DNA of 5,725 bases from an uncultured Sutterella sp. (GCA_905192805.1 CAJJMF010000160.1:1-5725), one strand, 5' to 3'; shown: positions 1-5,422, numbered from the stretch's first letter. The notes: generated from the sequence alone by a model not told the origin. Numbers and translations: made by a program.

Positions 1-187
1 TGACTTCTTTGACAATGGGGTTCGCGAGCAAGCGGTTCTGGTCGACCGAGCGCGTGTCGCCAATAAGGCCAATTAACGTGGATTCCGTGCCGATCGACAA
101 ATGGGTCTTGAGCCCTTGTTGTTCTAAGGTGCCGATCAATTCGCGCACCAAGGATTCGTCAGCGTGGGGTTTGAGAATGATAACCAT
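1..187 (-). CDS. aroF: 3-deoxy-7-phosphoheptulonate (DAHP) synthase, type I-beta, N-terminal part
   Basis: This is the first 62 codons of a gene that runs off the left edge of the window. DAHP synthase condenses phosphoenolpyruvate and erythrose 4-phosphate, the first step of the shikimate pathway, in the cytoplasm. The visible part matches the N-terminal ferredoxin-like regulatory domain of the Thermotoga-type enzyme: MVIILKPHAD at 1-10, a helix to about residue 24, then IGTESTLIGLIGDTR at 32-46, a family hallmark (compare SxGxExTVIGIIGD). In characterised members this domain mediates feedback inhibition by Tyr or Phe. The (beta/alpha)8 catalytic barrel lies outside the window; the family is about 335-340 residues. 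The ATG at 187-185 is preceded by AGGAGA at about 198-193, a good ribosome site. Its leader carries an aromatic-codon attenuator (264-391). Family assignment is from remembered similarity; the symbol aroF is the usual name but isozyme naming varies. Confidence 0.85.
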   Translation of the reverse strand, partial: MVIILKPHADESLVRELIGTLEQQGLKTHLSIGTESTLIGLIGDTRSVDQNRLLANPIVKEV

Positions 188-263
188 GATGTTCTCCTAA
201 TGGTTGGCGCGGATACACATCGTGGTTTGTGAGAGATTGCCCCGTTAGGGACACTGAGGTATG

Positions 264-295
264 AAAAAACCCACGGTGTGTATTTACCGCAGGTT
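264..295 (-). terminator. attenuator terminator in the DAHP synthase leader
   Basis: A 10-bp stem, AACCTGCGGT (295-286) with ACCGTGGGTT (277-268), has an 8-base loop and two central G-U pairs, and runs straight into six T (269-264). It sits inside the leader, about 76 bases before the DAHP synthase start codon, so it acts on that gene rather than ending an upstream one. Its 5' arm is also the target of the antiterminator. Confidence 0.85.
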
Positions 296-361
296 CTTTT
301 ATGTGTCGCTTGAGACTAGCAGTAAATACTTTTATTTCCAGTAATACCAGAAATAAAAGTA
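264..361 (-). promoter_or_regulatory. transcription attenuator controlled by Phe/Tyr/Trp codons
   Basis: Read on the minus strand there are three competing pairings. (1:2) A perfect 12-bp stem joins 361-350, which covers leader codons Tyr11-Phe14, to 338-327, with an 11-base loop. (2:3) An 11-bp antiterminator joins 329-319 (GTATTTACTGC) to 290-280 (GCGGTAAATAC) with one G-U pair. (3:4) The terminator hairpin joins 295-286 to 277-268, followed by six T. Pairings 2:3 and 3:4 share bases 290-286 and cannot coexist. A ribosome finishing at the TAA (334-332) would cover 329-319 and block the antiterminator, so transcription stops. A ribosome stalled on the earlier aromatic codons breaks stem 1:2 but leaves 329-319 free, so the antiterminator forms and the DAHP synthase gene is transcribed. 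Pairings are seen directly; the mechanism is inferred by analogy with trp/phe attenuators. Confidence 0.85.
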
Positions 362-391
362 GTTAAATCGCTGAGTATCAAGTGTCAACAT
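332..391 (-). CDS. aromatic-rich leader peptide of the DAHP synthase attenuator
   Basis: This is a 19-residue ORF, MLTLDTQRFNYFYFWYYWK, ending in TAA. From residue 9 to 18 it contains three Phe, four Tyr and two Trp, with one Asn the only interruption. Nine aromatic residues in a stretch of eleven is not expected by chance and is the signature of a leader peptide for ribosome-mediated attenuation (compare the E. coli pheA and trp leaders). The ATG at 391-389 follows a purine-rich ribosome site (AGAAGG, about 400-395) at about three bases' spacing, a little short. The peptide lies 144 bases upstream of the DAHP synthase start, the first step towards exactly these three amino acids. Its translation, not its product, is presumed to matter: ribosome stalling on the aromatic codons would decide which downstream RNA structure forms. 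Too short for standard gene callers, so probably unannotated. Confidence 0.87.
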   Translation of the reverse strand: MLTLDTQRFNYFYFWYYWK

Positions 392-455
392 GATTCCTTC
401 TTCCTATAAAAAATGACGCAATGTCAGTACGATCTATCTTACCGACTTTAGGAAG

Positions 456-475
456 AAAAAATCGGTGCTACCGAT
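456..475 (-). terminator. small intrinsic terminator, distal
   Basis: On the minus strand ATCGGT, loop AGC, ACCGAT is followed by a run of six T (461-456). It is a compact 6-bp hairpin with a clean U-run, downstream of the esterase gene and upstream of the DAHP synthase leader peptide. It probably serves as a second stop for esterase transcripts, insulating the attenuator. Confidence 0.6.
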
Positions 476-476
476 G

Positions 477-502
477 AAAAGGGGATGCTTTTTCGCCTCC
501 CC
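477..502 (-). terminator. intrinsic terminator after the esterase gene
   Basis: On the minus strand GGGGAGGC (502-495) pairs with GCATCCCC (488-481) with one internal mismatch and a 6-base A-rich loop, followed by TTTT (480-477). It lies about 50 bases past the esterase stop codon and just before the second small terminator, giving a tandem arrangement. Confidence 0.6.
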
Positions 503-549
503 CTGAAACCTGTCAAGTTTCCCTAGAGACTTTGCTTAGAGTGTTTTGC

Positions 550-1269
550 TTAGCTTTGCACGTGTCGAGAGCTGAGCCCCCTGTTTTGTTCACGGTGCTG
601 CAAAATCCCCTCGACAATTGGGAGCAACGTCTGAGCGAGTAAGGCATGGTCGTCTAAATTCAGATGCAAATTGTCCGTATCGTGAGCGTTAGGGATCACT
701 TGGGCGACATCGAAAAAGTGAACGCCATAGTGATGAGCGACTTGAGCAAAGTGGGTGGCGATGACTTGAGTTTTTGCATCGGCTTCAGGGAAATACACTT
801 CGCCAGGCGTGCCCGCCATGGCAAGCCGAGGAGGACTCAGGAGCAAAACGTCGGGCGTGGGATAAGGCATCAGACTGTAGCCCGAGCGATTACGGATGGC
901 CGATAAGCACTGGGCAATGCCTTGCGCAGACTCTTCGGGACTACGGCGAAGTTGGGCGTTAAAGTCGTTGGTACCCAGCATCAAAATGACCAGATCAACG
1001 GGCATGGTGCGTGAGAGTGCCACGGGAAGGTAACGCGCTCCATTAAAATGGGATCCGAGTAATGAGCCCGTACCGTTGTCGGGGGATTCCGGACGATCGA
1101 ACGCACTCGTACGTCCACTCAATCCGTCGACTTCGAGACGCACTTGAGGGCCCAACGCTTTAGCCAATTGGTAGGGCCAAGTCGCTTCAACGGGCCAACG
1201 CGTGACAAGGCCGTCGTTGATTTCGTGCCAACCATAGGTATTGGAGTCACCATAGCAGAGAATGCGCAT
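550..1269 (-). CDS. GDSL/SGNH-family arylesterase (MsAcT-like)
   Basis: This 239-residue cytoplasmic SGNH hydrolase has no signal peptide. All catalytic blocks are present: GDSN at 7-10 with nucleophile Ser9 (block I), the Gly of DGLSGRTS at 48-55 (block II), LGTND at 98-102 with Asn101 in the oxyanion hole (block III), and DNLH with Asp199 and His202 (block V). Details such as MRILCYGDSNTYGW, NGARYLP, VDLVILMLGTND and VHFFDVAQVI closely resemble Mycobacterium smegmatis arylesterase/acyltransferase MsAcT (about 216 residues), which hydrolyses short acyl esters and transfers acyl groups to alcohols. The natural substrate is unknown. I chose the ATG at 1269-1267 because CAAGGA lies nine bases upstream; an in-frame TTG ten codons earlier lacks a ribosome site. 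It is transcribed divergently from the methionine synthase-like gene, with 193 bases between them, and is followed by two terminators. Confidence 0.88.
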   Translation of the reverse strand: MRILCYGDSNTYGWHEINDGLVTRWPVEATWPYQLAKALGPQVRLEVDGLSGRTSAFDRPESPDNGTGSLLGSHFNGARYLPVALSRTMPVDLVILMLGTNDFNAQLRRSPEESAQGIAQCLSAIRNRSGYSLMPYPTPDVLLLSPPRLAMAGTPGEVYFPEADAKTQVIATHFAQVAHHYGVHFFDVAQVIPNAHDTDNLHLNLDDHALLAQTLLPIVEGILQHREQNRGLSSRHVQS

Positions 1270-1462
1270 AAGACTGGGTCCTTGAGAGAGTTCATTCAAA
1301 AAGGCTTGGGTTCAGATAAGTTTGGTAGAAAGTTTAATGAAAAAATGAGTGTCAGAATGGGCGTATGAGCCAGATCAATACAACCTTTGCGGTATTACTT
1401 ACCTCGTTCGTCCCGAATCTGGGCAAAATATCCTTTACCTTTTTTACTTGGGAGTCCATACC
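1270..1462. other. divergent intergenic region between esterase and methionine synthase-like gene
   Basis: This 193-base spacer must hold promoters for both divergent genes. I find only weak -10-like hexamers and no convincing -35/-10 pair on either strand. No S-box (SAM riboswitch), T-box or MetJ-type box is recognisable, although these often control methionine genes elsewhere. Confidence 0.6.
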
Positions 1463-2587
1463 ATGAGTCGAGTCAATCCTCCGTTCCGTGCTGACGTTGT
1501 TGGGAGTTTTTTACGCCCTCAGGCCATTCATGAGGCCCGTCGTGCCTTTGCGCAAGGAACGTTAAGTCGCGAACAACTCACCGCGATCGAAGACCGCGAA
1601 ATCGCGGATTTGATTGAGAAAGAAAAAGCCAATGGGTTGCGTGCCGTGACCGATGGCGAATTCCGTCGCGCGTTTTGGCATTTAGATTTCTTAGCTGCGT
1701 TGGGCGGGATTGAGCACATCAAGGCCGAAGCGTGGTCGGTGAAGTTTGAAGGGGTCCAGCCGAAGGCGGAAACCGTGAAAATCGTTGATCAGGTATCGTT
1801 CCCGGAAAACCATCCCTTCTTAGAAGCGTTCGATCGCGTGAAGTCACTCGCTGGGGACACGTTGGTGAAGTTTACGATTCCCTCTCCGTCCATGCTGCAT
1901 TTAATCTGTTGTGTACGTGAGGCGGATTATCAACCTATTGATCGCTATCGTGACAATGAAGCCGAACTTTTCCGTGATTTGGCTAATACCTGGAAAGCCG
2001 CGGTGAAGGCACTTTATGCGCGTGGTTGTCGTTATTTGCAATTTGACGATACCAGCTGGGGTGAGTTCTGTTCCGCCGAAAAACGTGCCAGCTATGCGGC
2101 CCGTGGTATTGATGTTGATGTGTTGGCACAGCATTATGTGGAAGTGCTCAATGACATTTTGGCCGCGAAACCGGCTGACTTGACCATTACGATGCATATT
2201 TGTCGCGGTAATTTCCGCTCGACCTGGTTCTCCTCGGGTGGGTATGAGCCTGTTGCCAAAACCTTGTTTGGCCAATGCAATGTGGATGGATTCTTCCTTG
2301 AGTACGATTCGGACCGTGCAGGGACGTTTGAACCCTTGCGTTTCATTAAAAATCAAACGGTCGTCTTGGGGTTGGTGACCTCTAAATTCCCCGCTTTGGA
2401 AGCGAAAGAGGCGATTAAGGCGCGTATTGCGGAAGCGACACAATATGTGCCGTTGAATCAGTTGGCGCTCTCGCCTCAGTGTGGGTTCTCTTCAACGGAA
2501 GAGGGCAACTTGCTGACGGAAGCGAATCAATGGGCAAAAGTGCGTTTGTGTGTCGAGGTGGCTAAAGAAGTTTGGGAAGACGCGTAA
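1463..2587 (+). CDS. MetE C-terminal-domain-like methionine synthase (YxjG/YxjH type)
   Basis: This 374-residue cytoplasmic protein is made only of the catalytic (beta/alpha)8 domain of cobalamin-independent methionine synthase; full-length MetE has about 750 residues with an extra N-terminal half. Zinc-ligand positions are complete: His245 and Cys247 in MHICRGNFRS, Glu280 in FFLEYD, and Cys340 in LSPQCGFSS. DVVGSFLRP at 11-19, VTDGEFRR at 62-69 and YLQFDDTSW at 191-199 match the Bacillus YxjG/YxjH family. The expected reaction is methyl transfer to homocysteine or a related thiol giving methionine. The methyl donor of stand-alone domains is not certain, because the N-terminal half that helps bind folate polyglutamate in MetE is missing. 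The start is the ATG preceded by GGGAG eight bases upstream; the frame stays open to 1349 but without family similarity. It is a single-gene unit closed by the terminator at 2611-2647. Confidence 0.88.
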   Translation: MSRVNPPFRADVVGSFLRPQAIHEARRAFAQGTLSREQLTAIEDREIADLIEKEKANGLRAVTDGEFRRAFWHLDFLAALGGIEHIKAEAWSVKFEGVQPKAETVKIVDQVSFPENHPFLEAFDRVKSLAGDTLVKFTIPSPSMLHLICCVREADYQPIDRYRDNEAELFRDLANTWKAAVKALYARGCRYLQFDDTSWGEFCSAEKRASYAARGIDVDVLAQHYVEVLNDILAAKPADLTITMHICRGNFRSTWFSSGGYEPVAKTLFGQCNVDGFFLEYDSDRAGTFEPLRFIKNQTVVLGLVTSKFPALEAKEAIKARIAEATQYVPLNQLALSPQCGFSSTEEGNLLTEANQWAKVRLCVEVAKEVWEDA

Positions 2588-2610
2588 CCTTCCGAAGCTT
2601 TCCTAACGAT

Positions 2611-2647
2611 AAAAGGCTCGCTGTGGTGTTCCACAGCGGGCCTTTTT
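2611..2647 (+). terminator. strong intrinsic terminator after methionine synthase-like gene
   Basis: A stem of at least 15 bp (AAAGGCTCGCTGTGG with CCACAGCGGGCCTTT, one T-G pair) with a TGTT loop ends in TTTTT. The upstream A-run gives a shorter U-run on the opposite strand too, so it could work in both directions, though no minus-strand gene arrives here. Confidence 0.93.
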
Positions 2648-2848
2648 GATCAAGACTGTCTGCGGAGGTGTGAATTTCATGGTTTTTTAATAATTTTTTC
2701 TGATAGGGTTATCCCTAGGTGGTAGTTAAAGTCAAGAAATGCGCATGAATGTACCTAGCGTTCTCCTTATACTGGAGGGAAGTTGGCTCCCGGAGAGGAC
2801 TCTCTGGTGGAGCAAGAAAAAATTCCAATCAATAAAGAGGAGTTAACC
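2648..2848 (+). promoter_or_regulatory. upstream region of the DcuC-type transporter
   Basis: This spacer should hold the transporter promoter. The best -10 candidate is TATACT at 2768-2773 (5/6 to TATAAT), but no good -35 lies 16-18 bases before it, which could mean an activator is needed. Upstream is a perfect inverted repeat TAGGG-TTAT-CCCTA at 2704-2717. Downstream, in the presumed untranslated leader, CCGGAGA-GGAC-TCTCTGG (2790-2807) can form a 7-bp hairpin that competes with a GGGA/TCCC pairing (2777-2780 with 2788-2791). No clear FNR or CRP box was found. Confidence 0.4.
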
Positions 2849-4117
2849 ATGTCTTGGACCCTATGGTTTGCGGGCTTGGTCGTTATTGGAACGATCTATG
2901 CTCTTGTGAAGCGCTATGAAACGCGTCTTGTCCTCTTAAGCGCGGGTTTCTTGATGGCTTTTGCATCGCTCGAGCCCATGATGGCGTTTAAGCAGTTTGA
3001 TAAATCCATGACCAATGGTAGTTTGATCATCGCGATCTGTTCTGCCTTGGGTTTTGCCGCGGTGATTTCACTCACACGTTGCGATGTGCATTTGGTCACC
3101 TTATTGATGCGCCCCCTGAAGCGACTCGGCTTACTGCTTTTACCCGCTTGCATGATTGTGACGAGTATCATCTCGACTGCGATTCCATCGATGGCAGGGC
3201 TCTCCGCTTCGGTGGCGCCGACGATGATTCCGATTTTGGTGCGCTCGGGTTTCCACCCTGCATTAGCGGCCGCGAGCGTCGGGGCTTGCATGATGCCGGC
3301 CTATTTGAATCCGGGGGTCTCGCACAATCCCTTTATTGCAAAATTAGCCAATATGGAAGTGATGCAGTTTATTGGGGCTCATGCGACAACGACACTGATC
3401 ATGGGTGTGGTGAGCATCCTCTGTGTGACGCTTGCCTGTTTAGTCTTCAAGGATTACAAGAAGGATGGGTTCACGGACGTGAATATCCAAGCGTCTGAAG
3501 CGGGTGAAGTGGAACGCCCGAATATTCTTTTTGCGATTGCCCCGTTGATTCCGGTCGTGTTGCTGGTTTGCATGTCCCTCTGGGCGCCACAACTCAAAAT
3601 GTCTGTGGCCACCGCCATGATCATTGGTACCGTCTACGCGTTGGCGATCACTCGTACCAACCCGGAAGACGTCACGAAGAAATTCTTCGATGGCATGGGT
3701 AAGGGCTATGCCAGCATCATCGGTATTATCATTGCCGCAGGGGTCTTTGCTGCCGGGTTACGTGCCTCGGGGTTAATCGATGTTTTTGTGAACTACCTCA
3801 CGCACGCCAACGAAGTCGCTAAGATCGGGGGAAGCCTAGGGCCCTTTATCTTAGCGGTGTTGACGGGTTCTGGGGATGCGGCTGCGTTTGCCTTTAATGA
3901 GGCGGTCACCCCGCATGCACCGAAATTTGGTTTAACGATTGATGGTCTCGGTTACTTAGCGATGATGTCCGCAGGGATTGGTCGTCAAGCCTCGCCCTTA
4001 GCCGGTGGGATCATTCTCCTGGCTGGGGTAGCGGGCGTTTCGCCTGTGGAAGTGGCCAAGCGTATCGCGCCAGCGTCGATTGTGATGCTGATTGTGCTTT
4101 ACTTCTTGACTAACTAA
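2849..4117 (+). CDS. dcuC: DcuC-family anaerobic C4-dicarboxylate transporter
   Basis: This 422-residue inner-membrane protein has about ten to twelve hydrophobic segments (for example 5-20, 27-47, 58-75, 94-112, 181-199, 226-245, 251-267, 288-305, 331-348, 384-396, 405-420). It resembles E. coli DcuC (461 residues). Diagnostic stretches are WAPQLKMSVATAMIIGT at 245-261, AAGVFAAGL at 296-304, LTGSGDAAAFAF at 338-349, and GRQASPLAGG followed by AGVSPVEVAKR at 378-404, close to GRTLSPVSGV and ISPFEVVKR of E. coli. DcuC proteins carry fumarate, succinate and related C4-dicarboxylates, mostly as succinate efflux during fermentation. The substrate here is inferred from family. AGAGGAG at 2836-2842 lies six bases before the chosen ATG; a frame-open extension from a TTG at 2783 has no membrane or family features. 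It has its own terminator at 4138-4179. Confidence 0.85.
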   Translation: MSWTLWFAGLVVIGTIYALVKRYETRLVLLSAGFLMAFASLEPMMAFKQFDKSMTNGSLIIAICSALGFAAVISLTRCDVHLVTLLMRPLKRLGLLLLPACMIVTSIISTAIPSMAGLSASVAPTMIPILVRSGFHPALAAASVGACMMPAYLNPGVSHNPFIAKLANMEVMQFIGAHATTTLIMGVVSILCVTLACLVFKDYKKDGFTDVNIQASEAGEVERPNILFAIAPLIPVVLLVCMSLWAPQLKMSVATAMIIGTVYALAITRTNPEDVTKKFFDGMGKGYASIIGIIIAAGVFAAGLRASGLIDVFVNYLTHANEVAKIGGSLGPFILAVLTGSGDAAAFAFNEAVTPHAPKFGLTIDGLGYLAMMSAGIGRQASPLAGGIILLAGVAGVSPVEVAKRIAPASIVMLIVLYFLTN

Positions 4118-4137
4118 GCTCTAAGTGAGACCAACCG

Positions 4138-4179
4138 AAGGAGTGTTGACGAACCGACGTCAATGCTCCTTTTCTTTTT
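4138..4179 (+). terminator. strong intrinsic terminator after the DcuC-type gene
   Basis: A 14-bp stem AAGGAGTGTTGACG (4138-4151) with CGTCAATGCTCCTT (4158-4171), containing two adjacent wobble pairs and a 6-base loop, is followed by TTTTCTTTTT. The U-run ends only 12 bases before the GTG start of the next gene, so that gene's transcripts must come from readthrough or from a promoter upstream of the hairpin. Confidence 0.92.
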
Positions 4180-4191
4180 ACAGAGACGATA

Positions 4192-5127
4192 GTGAATTCA
4201 TCCATTTTTAGTGCGATCTTAGAGCCTTTTGTTCTGATCTTGTTGGGCTATTTTCTTTCGCGATTGACAGGCTTTCCGAGAAGCTTGTGGGACGGAGTTG
4301 AAAAGCTCGTCTACTACGTACTCTTTCCTCCCATGTTGTTTTTGAGTGTTGCTCAGGCCCAGTGGGGTGAACTCGCCGCTGGTCGTTTTGTGGGCATAGG
4401 CGTGCTGGCCATGGGATTCGCGGTTTTAAGTGCCTATGCCCTCAGTCGGGTAATGACGGTGGATCGAGTGAGTGATGCGTCGCTTCGGCAATGTGGGTAC
4501 CGGTTCAATTCCTACATTGGCTTGGCGTTGGCCAATGGACTCTATGGGCCTGAGGGCGGAGCGTTGTTTGCACTACTGATGGGCGTATGGGTACCCATTT
4601 CGAATGGACTGGCTACCTATGACTTATTGCAAGCGAAACATCAAAAAGGTGATCTCGCGGTGGTGCTACGCTCCATTGTCACCAATCCGCTGATTGTAGC
4701 CACTTTGCTTGGCTTAGTCGCACGGGGAATGGACGTGGCATTGCCGTTATTGCTGGAGTCCGTACTTCGTCGGCTATCCAGTTCTTCATTAGCGTTAGCG
4801 CTCTTAAGTATCGGAGCTGGGATGATGTTTGATGTGTTTCAACGGCACTCCCGAGTCCTTTTAGGAGCCAGTATTCAGCGACTCCTGGTGGTACCGCTCG
4901 TGGCGATCGTGTTAGGCCACTGGGCTGGACTTGGTGGCACGGAATTGGGGGTGTTGTTGGCGTACACAGCCTTACCTACGGCCAACTCGTGCTACATCTT
5001 AACCGTACGACTTAACGGCAACGGACCTTTGGTGGCAGATCTTACGTCTCTTCAGAGTGCCTTCGCACTCGTTACGCTACCTCTGTGGTTTATGGGTATT
5101 CATTTGTTGGGCCTCAACGGAGTGTAG
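4192..5127 (+). CDS. AEC-family (auxin efflux carrier-like) permease
   Basis: This 311-residue inner-membrane transporter has about eight to ten hydrophobic segments (5-24, 39-55, 66-86, 108-140, 163-178, 199-214, 226-244, 251-270, 285-306). Family features are the opening LEPFVLILLGYFLSRL at 10-25, LVYYVLFPPMLFLS at 39-52, a charged-flanked YRFNSYIGLALANGLYG at 103-119 in the place of the usual FRNxGFIGLPL motif, TNPLIVATLLGL at 164-175, and LPTANSCYILTVRLNG at 261-276 with TSLQSAFALVTLPLW after it. Bacterial AEC members export or exchange malate, malonate and other organic anions; the substrate here is unknown. The GTG start gives the expected N-terminus, but the ribosome site is poor (only AGAG five bases upstream). 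Next to a DcuC-type gene it may also handle carboxylates. Its place just behind a strong terminator suggests low or conditional expression. Confidence 0.85.
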   Translation: MNSSIFSAILEPFVLILLGYFLSRLTGFPRSLWDGVEKLVYYVLFPPMLFLSVAQAQWGELAAGRFVGIGVLAMGFAVLSAYALSRVMTVDRVSDASLRQCGYRFNSYIGLALANGLYGPEGGALFALLMGVWVPISNGLATYDLLQAKHQKGDLAVVLRSIVTNPLIVATLLGLVARGMDVALPLLLESVLRRLSSSSLALALLSIGAGMMFDVFQRHSRVLLGASIQRLLVVPLVAIVLGHWAGLGGTELGVLLAYTALPTANSCYILTVRLNGNGPLVADLTSLQSAFALVTLPLWFMGIHLLGLNGV

Positions 5128-5130
5128 TGA

Positions 5131-5159
5131 CGCTTCCACGGATGGAAGTGGATGGTTTT
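5131..5159 (+). terminator. possible weak terminator after the AEC permease
   Basis: CGCTTCCA, loop CGGA, TGGAAGTG forms an 8-bp stem with one wobble pair, four bases after the stop codon. The tail is GATGGTTTT, so the T-run is short and displaced by five bases, which makes it a weaker terminator than the other two on this strand. Confidence 0.45.
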
Positions 5160-5288
5160 GGGTTTATTGGTCATATTTGCGAAGATTGAAAATAGGAGGC
5201 CTCGCAGTAAACTCGCTACGAACGAATAAGTGAATTAAATAAATCAAAATAAGAAGAAAAAGAAAAAGTTTGTTTAGAAATAAATAGA

Positions 5289-5344
5289 GAGTGCTAAGAG
5301 GAGGGAACCGCAGGGTACTTACCTCTAGAAGGAGGAGAGCGCTC
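5289..5344 (+). promoter_or_regulatory. foldable leader holding a strong ribosome site
   Basis: GAGTGCT (5289-5295) can pair with AGCGCTC (5338-5344) with one wobble, and inside it AGAGG (5297-5301) with CCTCT (5322-5326). The ribosome site AAGGAGG (5329-5335) lies in the internal loop between the two stems, and the ATG follows directly after the outer stem. This could modulate translation of the small ORF, but the pairing may also be chance in a purine-rich stretch. Confidence 0.35.
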
Positions 5345-5422
5345 ATGTGTCAAATTTTGGACGGTCAAGGTACGCGTAGTAAAAATCTGATGGATTTTCA
5401 ATTAGGGGAAACCCTTATATAG
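5345..5422 (+). CDS. small ORF of 25 codons, unknown function
   Basis: ATG opens a 25-residue frame beginning MCQILDGQGTRSK and ending GETLI before TAG. The ribosome site AAGGAGG nine bases upstream is among the strongest in the window. The peptide is mixed polar with no membrane segment, repeat or amino-acid run that would suggest a leader peptide, and I recognise no family. It could be a genuine small protein, an upstream ORF, or the surviving start of a decayed gene, since the AT-rich sequence after it carries no continuing frame. The ribosome site is the only real evidence for translation. Confidence 0.35.
   Translation: MCQILDGQGTRSKNLMDFQLGETLI

Noticed and set aside
383..388. TTGACA on the minus strand inside the leader peptide, a perfect -35 hexamer
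   Set aside because: No acceptable -10 lies 16-18 bases downstream, and a start there would bypass the leader peptide. A second TTGACA at 516-511 also lacks a -10.
188..456. A T-box riboswitch for the DAHP synthase gene
   Set aside because: The conserved T-box sequence (AGGGTGGNACCGCG type) and a specifier stem are absent; the leader is explained by the aromatic peptide and its hairpins.
1270..1299. A TTG start ten codons upstream for the esterase
   Set aside because: There is no ribosome site before the TTG, whereas the ATG at 1269 follows CAAGGA and matches where SGNH esterases of this type begin.
1349..1462. A 38-codon N-terminal extension of the methionine synthase-like protein
   Set aside because: The frame is open but the residues do not match the family, and the ATG at 1463 has GGGAG at ideal spacing and starts at the family's normal N-terminus.
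1901..2443. A 180-codon minus-strand frame
   Set aside because: It lies wholly inside the methionine synthase-like gene on the other strand, has no recognisable family or ribosome site, and the plus-strand gene has all its catalytic residues.
2704..2717. A homing-endonuclease-like TAGGG/TTATCCCTA site
   Set aside because: Only part of the 18-base I-SceI recognition sequence is present and nothing around it suggests a homing element.
2783..2848. A TTG start giving a 22-residue extension of the transporter
   Set aside because: A GGAGGGA element precedes the TTG, but the extension is charged and unlike the family, while the ATG at 2849 has AGAGGAG and leads straight into the first membrane segment.
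3079..3498. A 139-codon plus-strand frame inside the transporter gene
   Set aside because: It is an out-of-frame shadow of the DcuC-type gene, with no ribosome site and no family-like sequence.
5164..5346. A 60-codon minus-strand frame rich in Leu, Phe and Ile that looks like a membrane peptide
   Set aside because: The hydrophobic stretch is only the complement of a purine-rich AT run. There is no ribosome site before its ATG, and it antisenses the better-supported ribosome site at 5329-5335.
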